Assembly (NCBI RefSeq): GCF_024166365.1
Contig: NC_064824.1
Coordinates: 49,514,608-49,578,607 of the forward strand
DNA length: 64,000 nt
From: Elephas maximus indicus
Taxonomy: Eukaryota; Chordata; Mammalia; Proboscidea; Elephantidae
Direction of reading: 5' to 3'
The translations under genes and the position numbers were made by a program. This document shows, in pieces, positions 32,984 through 45,666 of this stretch. Every line of letters starts with the position of its first letter. The first letter of the stretch is position 1. The notes below the pieces were generated by a model that worked only from the letters and a program-made list of their open reading frames with translations, searched no databases and was not told the DNA's origin.

Positions 32984-33297
32984 CTCCTGTATATTTTCTG
33001 CCTTCTAGAAAATCTAGAAAAGACCCTGGTGTTGCAGGACATCGGACTGTTCATTTCAGAGCCCCATTGGAAGCGTGTTTTCATAATCGGAGCTGCGTAC
33101 AATGTTGTGACAATTAAGCAGCTAGTTCACATGAGAAAATACATTCAAGGTCGTGACCATCTGAGCTGCGAAGAAACTGCTCTTGAAGTTTTGTTTGGCT
33201 TCAGCTCCATTCTGGGATGGAGTCATTTGGACGTCATTCTAAATTCCAATAATGGCCAAAAAGAAAAAAAAAAAAGGGATTTGTATAACTTTTGTTG
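32984..33297 (+). other. Unrecognised 104-codon ORF segment with A-rich end
   Basis: An open frame runs from after a TGA at 32981 to TGA at 33295-33297. From about 33008 its content is protein-like, with balanced composition, e.g. residues SEPHWKRVFIIGAAYNVVT and YIQGRDHLSCEETALEVLFG. It has no ATG in the first part and runs into an A-rich stretch (33256-33273) that looks like a retroposon tail. A pyrimidine tract plus AG at 32984-33008 resembles a 3' splice site, but joining FMNL2 exon 1 (phase 0) there would read AAA ATC TAG and stop at once, so it is not a coding FMNL2 exon. I do not recognise the protein. Most likely a 5'-truncated retrocopy, or chance. Confidence 0.35.
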
Positions 33298-34779
33298 AGA
33301 TGACCTTCTGTTTGATTTGACTGAGATAAGAGGATTATTCAGTAATAGTTGTGTCTTTCAAATCAGGAACACAGTGACATCTGACTTGATCTGGGAAACA
33401 AAGTATCATGTCATCACAGGTTACACACCCCCAGTGATCCTTTATTTTCTTCCAGAATGCTCCATCTTAATTTTTTTTGTTTACACCTAATACAGTTAAT
33501 CTTGGTACCACCATCCAGAAATGAAAGCCAGAATTTTCCGAAGACACTTTTACCCATTCTTCTTTTTTACTCATTTTCCAGTGAGGAAAATTGCTCATTT
33601 TTTCCCAGCTGATAAATGTTGCTTCCCCCTAAATTTTATAGTGGCAATCTACTTTTTAAAGTTACTGAGATAAAAGAATATGTGATAGAACTATCAGACT
33701 AGTGTGAGATAAAATTCTCTGTGTTCTCAGACCCTTGTGGGTTCTCAAATCACGTGGGCTGCAGCTGTGTGTTTTTCTTGGTGCCCTATTTCCGTATCAA
33801 ATAGCCTTAATTTTTGAATTTGAAAGGTATGAACGTATTCTTTTAGGCTTCTTGTGTCATTTATTGTAGCCCTTAGCTTAGAATTGCATGAAAGGAAGTA
33901 ATAAGCCAACTCTAAGAAGGTCCAGATGAAAAGGATTATAATATGGTACAAAAATATTAACATACCTGGCCCAGCCATGTGACTCATTCTTTTTGGAGTA
34001 TCCATTTTGACAGCTTTTTTGAATCACACATCAATCACGTTGCTGATATTTTTGGCAGAGTGCTAAACTTTACCCTAATGCCTGTGATAGTAACTGCCAA
34101 AAGTGAACAAAGAGAATTGCAAATGAAACGTAACATCATCACAAACATTTATATTTTCTTGAGCAGAAACAAAATTGGGAGTTAGATAGTATCTTTTTCA
34201 GTGTCCCAAGAAAACCATTACATTATCCCAATGAAAATAAGACCCTGTTGGGTTATCCGCAGTCTTTGGCTGCAAGTACTATGCTTCTTGTGTTAGTTTC
34301 CACTTGAGAATTTCCCTTCTCAAACATTCTTCCCTGTCCTAGGAATAATTATTTTAGGGCTGTAGGTTTTTCTCATGATGTCCTGGTGACTAGGCTTGCT
34401 TTTGGATCATTCTGCTGTGTACTGCCTGTATTCCTTCTGCGGATGGAACTCCCATGGACTTCAAAGGGACAGCAGATACACAGGGTGCAACTAGAAGTGA
34501 AAATTTGACCCTTCGTCTCTCTCTTTTTCATCTTTCTTAACAGGCATTCTTTCCTTCTGTGCAAACAGACCCTTGTAATACGTGCTGTAATTTCACGCAG
34601 AGATCTATGTTCATACAGTTATTGCTGTAAAACAACGTGTGTTTTGTAGCAGTTGTACTTCAGTATTGAGGAATAGTTCTAACAGATGTATTCTTAATGA
34701 AATAGTACCAACACACAATACTCATATACCTGAAAAAACAAAATGCTACAGATAGAGTCCAGGCTTTTCTGTCTTCATT
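33298..34779. other. Unique intron sequence
   Basis: About 1.5 kb, AT-rich, nothing recognised. Confidence 0.4.
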
Positions 34780-35215
34780 TACTTCTCTCCCTCTTCAGGG
34801 GAAAACTACTCTAAATCGGCGTGTGTCATTCCATTGTACGTTTGTCAAATAATTGACAGTTTTGTTTTTAAATTTACAGAAATGGTATCATAATCCACGT
34901 GTACTTTCGAAACTTTATGCATTTGATGTGAGAAGTATTCATGTTGATGTCCATAGCTCTAGGCCATTTAACTTTTGAATCATACTTATTGGATGAACGT
35001 ACTGTATTTCTCTTACCCTATTGATGGATATTTTAGGTTATTTACAGTTTCTTATTACAAGTAATGTTACAGTCATAATTCTGGTCTATATTCCAGATGT
35101 ACAGGTATGTTTTTTAAAGTTACATGCTTGGAAGTGGAATTGCTGCGTCCTGGGTATGCTCGTCTTCAACTTGACTGATTATTGCCCCCTAAAATGGGTG
35201 CTTTTCCTGATTAGC
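34780..35215 (-). mobile_element. L1M 3'-region remnant, antisense
   Basis: AGAAATGGTATCATAATCCA, the CCTATTGATGGATATTTTAG block and CTTGGAAGTGGAATTGCTGC lie in the order seen in the reverse complement of L1M 3' ends. Confidence 0.6.
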
Positions 35216-35454
35216 TGATGTTAGTGAGGTTCATCCTCACAGTCTAGTCAGATTGTGTCTGAATATCAATGAATTTAACATATATTTGCTAGCATCTACT
35301 TTTGGTGCTAGATATTATGGGTAATAACAGTGAGTTGTCATCCAGAAACAGCCTATTTCCAGTGATAAGATCTAGAAACATAAACAAAAAAATTAGTTAA
35401 CAATTCATTTTCAACTCAGAGATTAGTATAGATTGAGATAGTTTGGAGAACATG

Positions 35455-35700
35455 TAAATAATAACACCTAATATTTATTGAGTATTTACTCTGTGCTGGG
35501 CTCTTCGTCTCTCAATGCATTTAATCTTAATAACAAGCCTGTGAGGTAGATACTGTTATTAATTCCATTTACTGAAGAAGAAACGGGGGTGCAAAGCGAT
35601 TAAGCACTTTGTCCAAAGTCACACAGTTACTAAATGAGCCAGGCAGAATTTGAACTCAACTCCCTGCTGCTTTAGCTCACAGTTGTAACCATGTGCTATA
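35455..35700 (+). repeat. MIR, well preserved
   Basis: Near-complete MIR core: TATTTATTGAGTATTTACTC, CTTAATAACAAGCCTGTGAG, then the CCATTTACTGAAGAAGAAAC block and AAAGTCACACAGTTACTAAA. Confidence 0.85.
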
Positions 35701-36089
35701 TGTGCCTCAGTTCGCCATTTAATTTTACACATGCAGTCATGGCTTAAGAGGCTGTCTTTCTTTGCGTAATAGATGATAAATACGGTTAAAGAAGTTGGGA
35801 AATCATACAATAGGTCATAAGTATGGAGCTTTTTTTAAAAACCAGGTGCAGTAGTGAGGTAGGGCCTGTCATAAGGATCATCTTGGTTTTTAATGCTGAT
35901 TATCTAATCCATCTTTGACCTTTTAGGTGGGACAGCAGTGGGGTGGGAAGGGAGATTCCCTTTGTCCATTTATTTTCCATTAGTGTTTACAAATCCATGG
36001 AGCTGTTGTGGAAGAAGAGAACAATCTGTGCATTTTGTCTGTTCCGTTTATTTGCTCAAAGAAGGGTTTCTCTACTTTTACTGGAGTTG

Positions 36090-36260
36090 TGTTAAATGTT
36101 TACTACTTTTTGAGGGCTTTCTATAGGCCAAGCCCCATGTGTTTTATGTGTGTTTCTCAGAACAACTCTCTGGTATTTTAATAATTTACTTAGTAAGTGG
36201 TTGAGCGGGATGTGAATTAGGCCTTCTGACTCCATAGTGCATATTTAAGTACTCTATTCT
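36090..36260 (+). repeat. MIR remnant
   Basis: TTTCTATAGGCCAAGCCCCA, CTCAGAACAACTCTCTGG and GTAAGTGGTTGAGCGGGA are degraded MIR core phrases. Confidence 0.55.
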
Positions 36261-37309
36261 CCTGGCTCTCAGTGAAGATGGGGTGGGCATGAGGGTGGAG
36301 CTGCCTCCAGTAGAGTATAATTGGGAAGGTAGCATCTCTCAATAACAAGCTTGTAGGCGGTAAACCCAAAGGACTGCTGATTGAGGTGAAATGCTACTAT
36401 TTGTGTTAATTTCTCAGAAAAGAGCAACTAAACCATAATAAGGAAGATTCTAGAAGCCACAAACAGCATCATTGTTCTTTAGACTTCTATTACTTGTTCA
36501 TAATAAGGTGAATGAAATGTTTGCTATCTAACAATTTCTCCTTCATTTCCTGGAATTGATGACTTTTATATCCGATTAACAAATGATCTATCCTTTTTCT
36601 TAAAGTAAATCCTCATGGCCTACTCTGAAGGAATGAGGATTATTCTTTGAATCAACATATTTCAAACTTATCTTGACTGCAGCTTATGCTTAAATACATT
36701 CTACATTCCCAACCAAGTATGTATACATTCCATAAATCCAAATATAAAACAAGTTTCATAAAACAATACTGATTTTTACTATGTGAATTATACTCCATAT
36801 TCTGTACTAGTCTTTTAAAATGTGTTGGTCTTGACTTATTTTAGATGGAAGAGATGTACTATGTGGTAATGAAATTCCAGATGTTTGTAATACAGTTTTG
36901 AAGCAGCCTGGTCAGATTTCATTTAAACCCCTTAGCTCATAAAACCCACATTGAAGAAGTTGTTTACTCTTTAAATCTGTTCATAAGACTATTCCTTAGG
37001 TCTTTGCAGAATTGCCAAGCCTATTCCTTGTGGTTATGCTAAGATTGGAAACATTTGCTTTTTTGATGGCATAAAATAAACAGTGAGGAAGAATTAATAA
37101 TCAAGATACTGAGATGAAAGTTTAGTTGTAGAAAGCATGTTAACATATTTGGGTCTGTAGCCTCATTTTTTTCCCAGAAAAATATTTAGCTGGAAAATAC
37201 TACACTTACAAATCAAAGGAAAATTTTTATTTTTTGATAACTTTTCATGTATGTCTCTTGAGTTTTGCATGTGGTGAGAATTTGGGTAATGCTTTCTAGG
37301 ATATCAAAT
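36261..37309. other. Unique intron sequence
   Basis: Nothing recognised. Confidence 0.4.
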
Positions 37310-38017
37310 CTCCACTTCTCAATTCTCTGACACCAAACTCTCAGTGATCAGTTTATTAATTCTCTTCCCCTCTGTTCTGACACCAGCTGCACATGTAGCA
37401 CTTTTTTTCTCTGACCCTAACCATCTAGAGCTAGGTTAGATCTCACAAGTTAGAGGGCACGGTCTTCCAGGCTGCCAGATCTGCCCAACAGCTCAGACAG
37501 TAGCCGAAAGCTTGGAAGCCCCATGTGACCTACTAGCTCCTGTCACTCCTTTGGGTTCAGTGATTTGCTGTAATGATTCTCACAGAACTCATGGAAAGCT
37601 GTCTACTTCAGATTATTTGTATCATTTTTGCTATAATAAAACTAAAGAGACACTTAGGGCAAGGTCTGGAAAGGTTTCCAATGCAAAGCTCCCATGTCTC
37701 AAAAAGGGATGCACTATCTTCCCACAAGCCCATGGAACTTCCTTGTCCAGAGCTGTTTTTGGAGGTCTAATTACATAATTCAAACTCAGCCCCTCTCCCC
37801 TGAATTTAGTCTTTGTCATCAGATGGATATCATGTGCTGGGTCTTTCTGGCCTGGCCAGCTCCCACCCAAGAGCCACTTCATTAGCATAACCTGTTAGGT
37901 GTGGGCTGGAGTCCTCATCAAAGACACCTGTGATTACTGGGGAACTTCCAAGGTTTTAAACGTTATCTCTCAGGAACCAAGAATAAAGACCAAATGCTTT
38001 GGTAAAGTTAACCCCAC
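37310..38017 (+). mobile_element. ERVL-type LTR remnant (MER21-like)
   Basis: Recalls ERVL-class LTRs. ATTCTCACAGAACTCATGG lies in the left half, then CACTTAGGGCAAGGTCTGG and GGGGAACTTCCAAGGTTTTA. GAATAAAGACCAAATGCTTT near 37981 is the R/U5 region with an AATAAA signal. No internal retroviral genes. The family name is by memory and tentative. Confidence 0.55.
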
Positions 38018-38240
38018 ATAATGTTCTTGCTAGGTGTTGTTAGGTCCGTTCTGACTCATCCTAAACTCCAGTGACAGAGTAGAATTACCCTGTAGGGTTT
38101 CTTATGCTGTAAGCTTTATGGGAGCAGATCACCAAGTCTTTTCTCCCGTGGAGCCCCTGGGTGGGTTCCAATTGCCAACCTTTTGGTTAGCAGCCCAGTC
38201 AGTGCTTAACTATTGTGCCACCAGCGCTCCTTCCCCACAT
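38012..38240 (-). mobile_element. AfroSINE, long form, at an LTR edge
   Basis: Antisense long-form copy, body about 38020-38232, with CCCCACAT at 38012-38019 and 38233-38240. It sits at the right end of the ERVL-like LTR. Confidence 0.87.
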
Positions 38241-39329
38241 GACGCTAACACATTTTTACTAATTTTTGTTTTAAATTCAGCACGATATCTTCAACTTAAT
38301 TTTGACTCATTGAAATGCTTCGATTAAAATAAAAATGAAAAACCAGATCTGCAGGGCAGTCTTTTGGGGGTATTTGTCCTAAACTGTTTGTGGGTAATTT
38401 CTGCAGATATCTTTTTATTTTCTTTCAAATGTACATTTGTAAACTGGCTGATAACTTTATAGATAAATGTCCTTGTGTTTGTTGTGTCCGTTTCTACCCA
38501 CATCTGTTCCTCTTGACTTTAACAGCAAAATATCGCCCCAGTAGAAGGTGGTTTGATATTTAGTCTCTGTGGGCCTAAATTTTACATCTGTAAACCTCAA
38601 AAGGTGGCACCATTCCCATGAAAATCATTCCTTTTCCTGGTTTTATGTTTCTGATTTACAGTTTAACCCACGAGGTCTGGAATGACTTAAACCCAGGGGC
38701 TTTAATCCCTACTGTGCCAGCCACACCTTTAAGGTTCTTATATTTTAACTTCACCTTTGCAAACCAGAATAACTACTGCTGTTACCGTTTCAGAGCATTG
38801 ATATGGGACAAATCCTGCGAAGAGCTTTGGTAGAGGGAAGTGGTTTTATATGTAATTGTGTGGAGTGAGAAATGGCATTCAATTTTAAAGTCTTGTTACT
38901 GTAAAGTGATCAAATAGAATTTAACGGTTTACACTCAGTGTGAATGCTAAACGTATTTAAAAGTAATTTTTTCTACTAATGTGAATTTATTCTCGTTGTA
39001 GAAGTAGTTTTAGAAACAAAATAAAACGTTTCTAATTCCACTGCCCAGAGATAAGCACTGTTACTATCTTGGTATGTGTTTTTCCATTATGGTTTGGTTT
39101 TGTTGTTGTATGTATATACATCATGAACATCTTATGTCTTTAATTAGTTCATTTTTGAGTGTTTGTAAAGTATTATGTTGGTAGACATGTCATTAATTCC
39201 TTATTGTTTAGGATTGTTGGTTGTCCCATCTCGCTCCTTGTATAAATTGTTTCACCAAGATGAACATCCTTCTAGCTGAGTCTTGGCACACATCTTAAAT
39301 CATTTTCTGAGAATGATGTTGAATACAGT
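38241..39329. other. Unique intron sequence
   Basis: Nothing recognised. Confidence 0.4.
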
Positions 39330-39490
39330 TTAATGAGAGGCCAGCTCAGAGTGGTGAAAATAACAAAATGGGCATTAGGAGAATTGGATTTGAGTTTTAG
39401 CTTTGTCATTAGTTGTTGGCTTTGACTTTTAGATCACTTTCCTCCTAGATTTCATTTTCCTTCTCAGTTACAGAGGTTAAACGAGCTAAC
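39330..39490 (+). repeat. MIR-like remnant
   Basis: GAATTGGATTTGAGTTTTAG, TCCTAGATTTCATTTTCCTT and CAGTTACAGAGGTTAAACGA fit a degraded MIR 5' half. Confidence 0.45.
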
Positions 39491-39500
39491 CTCTGAGCCC

Positions 39501-39653
39501 AAACAAACAAACAAACAGACAAACAAAAAACCAAACCCATTGCTGTCCAGTTGATGCTGACTCATAGCAATCCTGTAGGACAGAGTAGAACTGCCCCATA
39601 GAGTTTCCAGGGAGCACCTAGTGGATTTGAACTGCTAACCTTTGAGTTAGCAG
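39501..39653 (-). mobile_element. 5'-truncated AfroSINE with (CAAA)n tail
   Basis: Antisense, preceded by an (AAAC)n run that would be the 3' tail. It stops at GTTAGCAG, so the first part of the tRNA-like head is missing. Confidence 0.9.
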
Positions 39654-39934
39654 ATTTAATTCTGACTGCAACTATTTGAGATATCTTACAGATAAGGTAG
39701 CCAGGACCCCAGCAGGGACTGTAGGGTCTCTTCCTCTAATGAGTTCTGTGTTTGGTGGTTCAGTCTGTCTTTGGTGGGGCAGAAGATACTGAACATCCCG
39801 TGGTGCTTTAGAGTCATAGTTCTAATGATCAGTGATTACCGATTATTAGTTAATGGTTTCTAAGACTGCATTTACTCTGACTTTATTGACAGTCCCACTT
39901 TACTGACTTTATACTTTTATACCTTTTAAAAGTC

Positions 39935-40380
39935 ACATTTTCATCAACTGATGAATGGATAAATGAAATGTGGTATATCCATCCATGCAATGGAATGTTA
40001 TTCAGACAAAAAGTAATAAAATACTGATTCATGCTATAACACAGATGAACCTAGAAAGCATTATGCTAAGTGAAAGAAGCCAGACACAAAAGACCACATG
40101 TCGTATGATTCTGTTTATGTGAAATGCCCAGAACAGGCAAACCCATAGAGACAGAAATTAGATTAATGGTTGTTTAGGGCTGGGAGGGATGAGGGGGTTA
40201 GAGGTTGCCTGTGTGGTTTCTTTTTAAGGTGATAAAAATGTTCTAAAATTGATTGTGGTGATGGTTGCACAACTCTTGAGTATACTAAAAACTACTGAAT
40301 TGTATATTTTAAATGGATGAATCATATGGTATGTGAATTATATCTCCAAGCTGTTACCAAAAAAGCAAAACAAAACAAAA
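39935..40380 (+). mobile_element. L1M 3'-UTR remnant, sense
   Basis: ATCAACTGATGAATGGATAA, then GCAATGGAATGTTATTCAGA, CACAAAAGACCACATGTCGT and AATGGTTGTTTAGGGCTGGG are the classical 3' end of old L1. It ends in an A-rich (AAAAC)n tail. Confidence 0.85.
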
Positions 40381-43300
40381 GAGTAGATTCTAAAAACCTT
40401 TTGTTTCAAGCTTCTAGGCGTTTGAATTATAGCTAAATGGAAGTTGATTATGTTAAACTCGCTATGTGTTGTTACTTTGTTTTCCTGAGAATCTCAGTTT
40501 GCATCTCAATATGGAAGGATGACTGAATTCTAGGCTCTTCTATTTCCATTTGGAGTTTCCGTTGGGGATTTTTACAAAGATGCTTTCCAGTCTCAACAAT
40601 TTGTGACCTGTCCCCATCGTTTTTTAGTGTATCTGGAGTGCTTTGTAGGATGATCATTCCGGATGTTTTTGAAAAATCAGTGTTTCGATAGCCTGAATAC
40701 TGGGCTGAATTTTATATCTGGTATCTGATAGGTAGGGGCTGTACATTAACTAGTTAATATATTCTGCGATAGCAGACCCCCAAATAGCTTGGAGTTAATA
40801 CCTGGTTTTTGTTGCTGTTTACATTGGGATTCACGGTGTTGGGTTTTCTTGGCTGTTTGTCTGAGTGTATTGAGTTGCTTATGAGGTAGTTCCTGAGGAG
40901 CCTCAGATACTGCTGCTCTATTGGGGTACTTCTTCCCCTTAGATGTATTAACTCTGGAAAAGTGAGTTCAGCCCAGGGGAAGGAGAAGTAGGACCAAGAA
41001 TTGAATCCCTTGAAAATCCAGACCATGTTTGGTCCTTTTCAATGAAACTTTCACATCCTTTAAAAATTTCTAAAATTCTTAGAAAAATTTTGTTTTTCTA
41101 CATAGAAACCTATATGCATGATATGCATGGAGTTATTATTAAACAGTAGATTGCCTAAGGGGTGAATAAAAGAAAATGTTGGTAGTTTTGTCGTAGTCTC
41201 ATTTGCTCTGCCATTGTACATTGTCATGGTGTCAGCCGGAGAGCCAAGCTTGTAAACCAAAACATTAGTAAACCATAAAACATATCTTGAGACAATCTAA
41301 TGCAGCAAGAGCAGATTTGGCAGCCTTTCTGAAACAATTCCATGCTTAGTATTCTCAATAAAATAATCTATTTAGAAAGGCTTTGGATAGTTTTGCTGGC
41401 AACATGGTGAATTGTACAGCTTAGAGGAGACAAACACAGATCTTGGAATTAGTCTGTAACTTTCATCTTACATAAATGAGTTTCTTCAACACTGTTTTGT
41501 TTAGTTTCGGAAATAAATCCGACTTTATTTAGTTGGACTATTTCCCCTGTTACTGAAAGTTGAGTTGTTTCCCATGATGAGTGAAATTTATTAAAAATGG
41601 GTTCTTGAGAAGACTGAGAGGGCTTTTCCTCCCATCCAGCCAGTATCTCCTGAGAAGTCTAATATAATACCTTTGTTTAAATTGTGAGGATTCAGAAAGC
41701 TGGGATGTAAGATCAAGTGCAAGTATTTTTTGAAGATTTTGCAATCCACATACCCACACCTACCCACATGCCCAACATGTTATAAACTACAGTTTAATAT
41801 GTGATTTATTCATTCAGTGAAGATTTATTGGATGATCATGGTGTGCCAGGCACTATATTAAGGTCTACAGAGATGAAAAGACAGTATACTTAACATACAG
41901 TAAATGCTGTAAGGGGAATATGTGTTAAGTAGGAGTCCAGAGTGGCGATGCTTTTGGGTGCTGAGATTGAAAAGGAATTAGAAAAGAAATGGAAGAAAAG
42001 TTGACTCATGGATTGGAGACTGGAAGATGAATGGGGTGGCTGGGGTTGGGCAGCTTTGGGGGAAGGCATTCTAGGCAAAGGCATGGAGGCATGGTATATC
42101 TGCAAAGACTGCATGTAGTTGGTACGGCAAGAAGAGCATAGGGTGCCTGTGGGTGTGGCAGAGAAGTCGTGATAAAAGTTATGCTTTAGGAATGCTGGTC
42201 TGAGTGCAATCCCGGAATGGCTTAGAATGGATAGAGAGGGAGAGCTCAGTCAGAAGTCTGGGGCAATAATCAGGCAGTGAACAGACTGTGGAGATAGACA
42301 ACATGGGTGTCTGTGAGAATGTGAAGGAGGAGAGACCTTGAGGTTTGGTGCCTAAACAGAAAGGATAGGACTTGGATTCAGGTTGGTTCTTATATCCATC
42401 ATGGACTTTCATGAAAGGAAAGCTGTGGATCTTTACCCCTAGAAAAGATATACCTAGAAAAAAAAAAGATATACCTGCATGTAAAAATTAACATGCAGTT
42501 CCAGAAACCCCATCATAAACTCTGCATTCATGGATCTCAGGTTCAGAACCCTTGATCTGCTGAATGGTAAAGAGAAAAGAGTTAATAACTCCATGTTTAG
42601 TCTGGAAATTTGGAAGACTACTGGTACAGGCAGCAGAAATAGGCCAATTGGGAAGCATATTTTGTGTGATAGAGGGCAAGATGAGTTCAGTTTGGATGTA
42701 TTGAGATTTTCTTATCAGGATAAGAACAGGGCATTTGTGTCAAAGCATTTATTGAACGTGTACTGTACACTAGAGACTACTTGATGGGATAAGCATGATA
42801 ATGTATACTTGATTAGATGCAGGATCTAGATACGTATGAGATAAATATTAACCATGATAGAGCTGCAGCTTCAGATGTGGTGTGCCATGGTCTAAATTGT
42901 TCTGAGCAGTAATTTCATTTGGCTTTTTTTAGTGTAGGGGGCAACTCTCATACTTTGTGTTGTTAGTTCAGTGTTGACTTCAGGCATTTAACAAGCATTT
43001 GTTCTTAATCTTTGGCTGGAAATGTGACTGCTGGAGACTTCTTCTCAGAATGAGGTTGGAAAAATGTGGATTATCACATTTAAATAGGCTATTTCTACAC
43101 TTTAATCTTTGCAGTCAGATGTTCCATATGTTAGTTGACAAAATTCTTAGGCTATAATTTCCACATCTGAGGAGTCACTTGGAAACGTTTTTGGGTCCCC
43201 AAGAGCACTGTAATTTGTAAAACAGGTTGGAAGGTGATTATGGAATCAGAGTCTGTCTTCCAGGTGTAATAGGTCATCTAGTCTCGTTTCTTCTCTACTA

Positions 43301-43802
43301 GGTTAAGACCACACCTCAGGGCTCCCGGAAGCCGACTGTGCACTTGCTCACCTGGTTAAATGAGATTTTGTTTTCCAGTGCTTAACAGCTATTTTTCTTT
43401 CTTAAGGCACTCAAACCACGCAGTTTATTAAATCAATTTAAAACACAAAGCAAGAAGTGAAGAGAAACGGGGTAGATTAACTCGCTAGCGATGGGTGGAA
43501 GTAGGTGAAAGAAGCATGCTTCCTGAGTCCTGGGTTCCACAATGCTCATATGTCCTCTCCCTCTCTGCTGCCTCGGCTTTCCTTGCTGATGGTATGGTTA
43601 TGTGGATCAGAACTGAAATTAGGGCAAGCAGTCCCAAGACACGGAAGGTCCCTTCGTCTGATTGCTCTCCGATTGAAAAGACACAGGAGCAAGTAGAAGT
43701 ATGCATGGCCACAGCTTTAACTTGCCAGTTAAGCCCTTCTGAACAGTCATGGGTTTTATTTGCTTTTCTTGCACAAAGCACATGTGGGGCCAAAATAAAT
43801 CC
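40381..43802. other. Mostly unique intron sequence
   Basis: About 3.4 kb with no strong repeat; a MIR/L2-related piece lies near 41805-41870 (GTGTGCCAGGCACTATATTA). Around 43485-43800 open frames occur on both strands at once, a sign of composition rather than a gene. Confidence 0.45.
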
Positions 43803-43971
43803 ACTCTGGTGGCATAGTGGTTAGGTGCTACAGCTGCTAACCAAAGGGTCGGCAGTTTGAATCCACCAGGCACTCCTTGGAAACTCTCTGGGGCAGTTCT
43901 ACTCTGTCCTATAGAGTCGCTAAGAGTCGGAATCGACTTGGTGGTGCTGCGTTTGGTTTTTTTTTTGGTTT
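43803..43971 (+). mobile_element. AfroSINE, sense
   Basis: Short form lacking the first few bases, with GCTAACCAAAGGGTCGGCAG and GAGTCGGAATCGACTTGG. It ends in a T-rich GGTTTTTTTTTTGG tail. Confidence 0.93.
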
Positions 43972-44035
43972 GGGTGTCACCAATGGGTAGCTGAATTTTC
44001 ATTGTTGTTGTGATCCATAAGGTTTTTGTTGGCTT

Positions 44036-45015
44036 TTTTTTCTTTCCTTGTGCTTTAGGTGAAAATTTTTGCAGAGCAAATTAGTTTCTCATTTGACAAT
44101 TTATAAACAAATTGTTTTGTAACATTGATTGCAATCCCTGTGATGTGTCAACACTCTCCCCTTCTCTACCCCGGGTTCCTGGTTTCCATTCATCCTGTTT
44201 TCACGTCCCATCCTGCCTTCTTGTCTTTGCTTTTGGGCACGTATTGCCCATTTGGTCTCATTTATATGATTGAGCTAAGAAGCATGTTCCTCACGTGTGT
44301 TATTGTTTATTTTATAGAGTTACATAATCTTTGGCTGAAGGGTGAACTTTGGGAATAACTTCAGTTCTGAGTTTAAAGGGTGTTTGGGGACCATAGTCTC
44401 AGGGTTCCACCAGTCTCTGTCAGACCAATAAGTCTGGTCTTTTTTGGTGAATTTAAATTTTGTTTGGTATTTTTCACCGGCCCTGTCTGGGGCCCTCTAT
44501 TGTGTGTGATCCTTGTCAGAGCAGTTGGTGGTTGTAGCTGGGCATCGTCTAGTTGTTCTGGGCTCATGCTGGTGGAGGCTGTGGTACTTGTGGTCCATTA
44601 GTCCTTTGGACTAACATTTCCAATGTGCCTTTGATTTTCTTCCTTCTCCTTTGCTCCAGATGAGGTGGGACCAGTAGATGTATCTTAGAAGGCCACTTGC
44701 AAGCTTTTAAGACCCCAGATACTACTCACCAGAGTCGGATGTAGAACATTTTCATGAACTATGTTATGCTGATTGACGTAGATGTCCCCTGAGACCCTGG
44801 TCCCCAGCCCTCAGCCCAATAACTCAGCCCCTTAGGGTGTTTGGAGGTGTCTATGAAGTTTCTATGTCTTTGCCTTGGTCACGTTGTGCGGACTTGCCCT
44901 ATAGCGTGTACGGTCTTTGCTTTAACCAGAGTTACCACTATCTAGTTAGTGGTTTCCCCTCCCAACGCTTCCCCTCCCTTGTTTAACAACTATTCTTCAA
45001 TTTTTTTTTTTTTTT
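44036..45015 (-). mobile_element. LINE 3'-end copy D, antisense (longest)
   Basis: About 980 bp. It begins TTGTGCTTTAGGTGAAAATT and includes AACATTGATTGCAATCCCTG, ATCGTCTAGTTGTTCTGGGC, AAGCTTTTAAGACCCCAGAT and, at the far end, AGAGTTACCACTATCTAGTT. It shows the most complete extent of this family here. I see no protein-coding frame, so this is probably a long 3' untranslated region. Confidence 0.78.
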
Positions 45016-45194
45016 GTGATTTCCATTTTAAGTTCATTGATGAGGAAAGTTTATAGAATCTGCTTCCTTTGGGCTTCTTTCCTGATCAATACACTGGTAA
45101 TGCTGCAGCACAAGAAATCCTGTGATGACCCTGTTCAACTGAGTTGACAGTCAAATTGACAGTCCAAATGAGCCGGCATTCCACACTGTGGTTT

Positions 45195-45350
45195 AGCTCC
45201 TTATTCCTTCAAAGTGCAGTTCCAAAGTGCACTTGGGAACTTGTTAGAAATGCACATTCTCAGGTTCTGTTCTGGAATCAATCTGCAGTTTAACAAGACC
45301 CCACAAATGATTTATATGTACCTTGAGGTTTGCTCTACATGAACATGAGC
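45195..45350 (+). repeat. MER5-like remnant
   Basis: TTGGGAACTTGTTAGAAATG, CACATTCTCAGGTTCTG and GTTTAACAAGACCCCACA match part of a MER5-type element. Confidence 0.5.
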
Positions 45351-45666
45351 TCTCAGAATCTTTTTGCTGAAGTTCAAGGCTTTTTCCGTTTATATTCTAC
45401 TAAGAGGCGACGGGGAATATCTGGTCACCATCTTTTGTATATAAATTTTCATGATGATTTAGGTGCCTCTTAGCCTTCTCTTTTTCAAGTTTAATAACTG
45501 AATTTTGTGTAATCTCTTTCCTCATTGAGATTATCTTACAGTTTTTCATTGTGTAATGTTTCTGGTGTCTGTTTCCTAGATGATTTTTTAAAAAAGTAAT
45601 TTCTGAAAAGGGCCGTATACGCTTATCAGGGTCTCTGGTTGCTACTAAGTACACAAAACAACTTTT

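Noticed and set aside
33009..33297. An alternative coding exon of FMNL2
   Set aside because: The apparent acceptor would join exon 1 in phase 0 and give a stop at the third codon; no good donor follows.
43485..43824. Overlapping open frames on both strands (102 and 109 codons)
   Set aside because: Both strands open at once, no domain recognised, and the plus frame runs into an AfroSINE. Most likely compositional.
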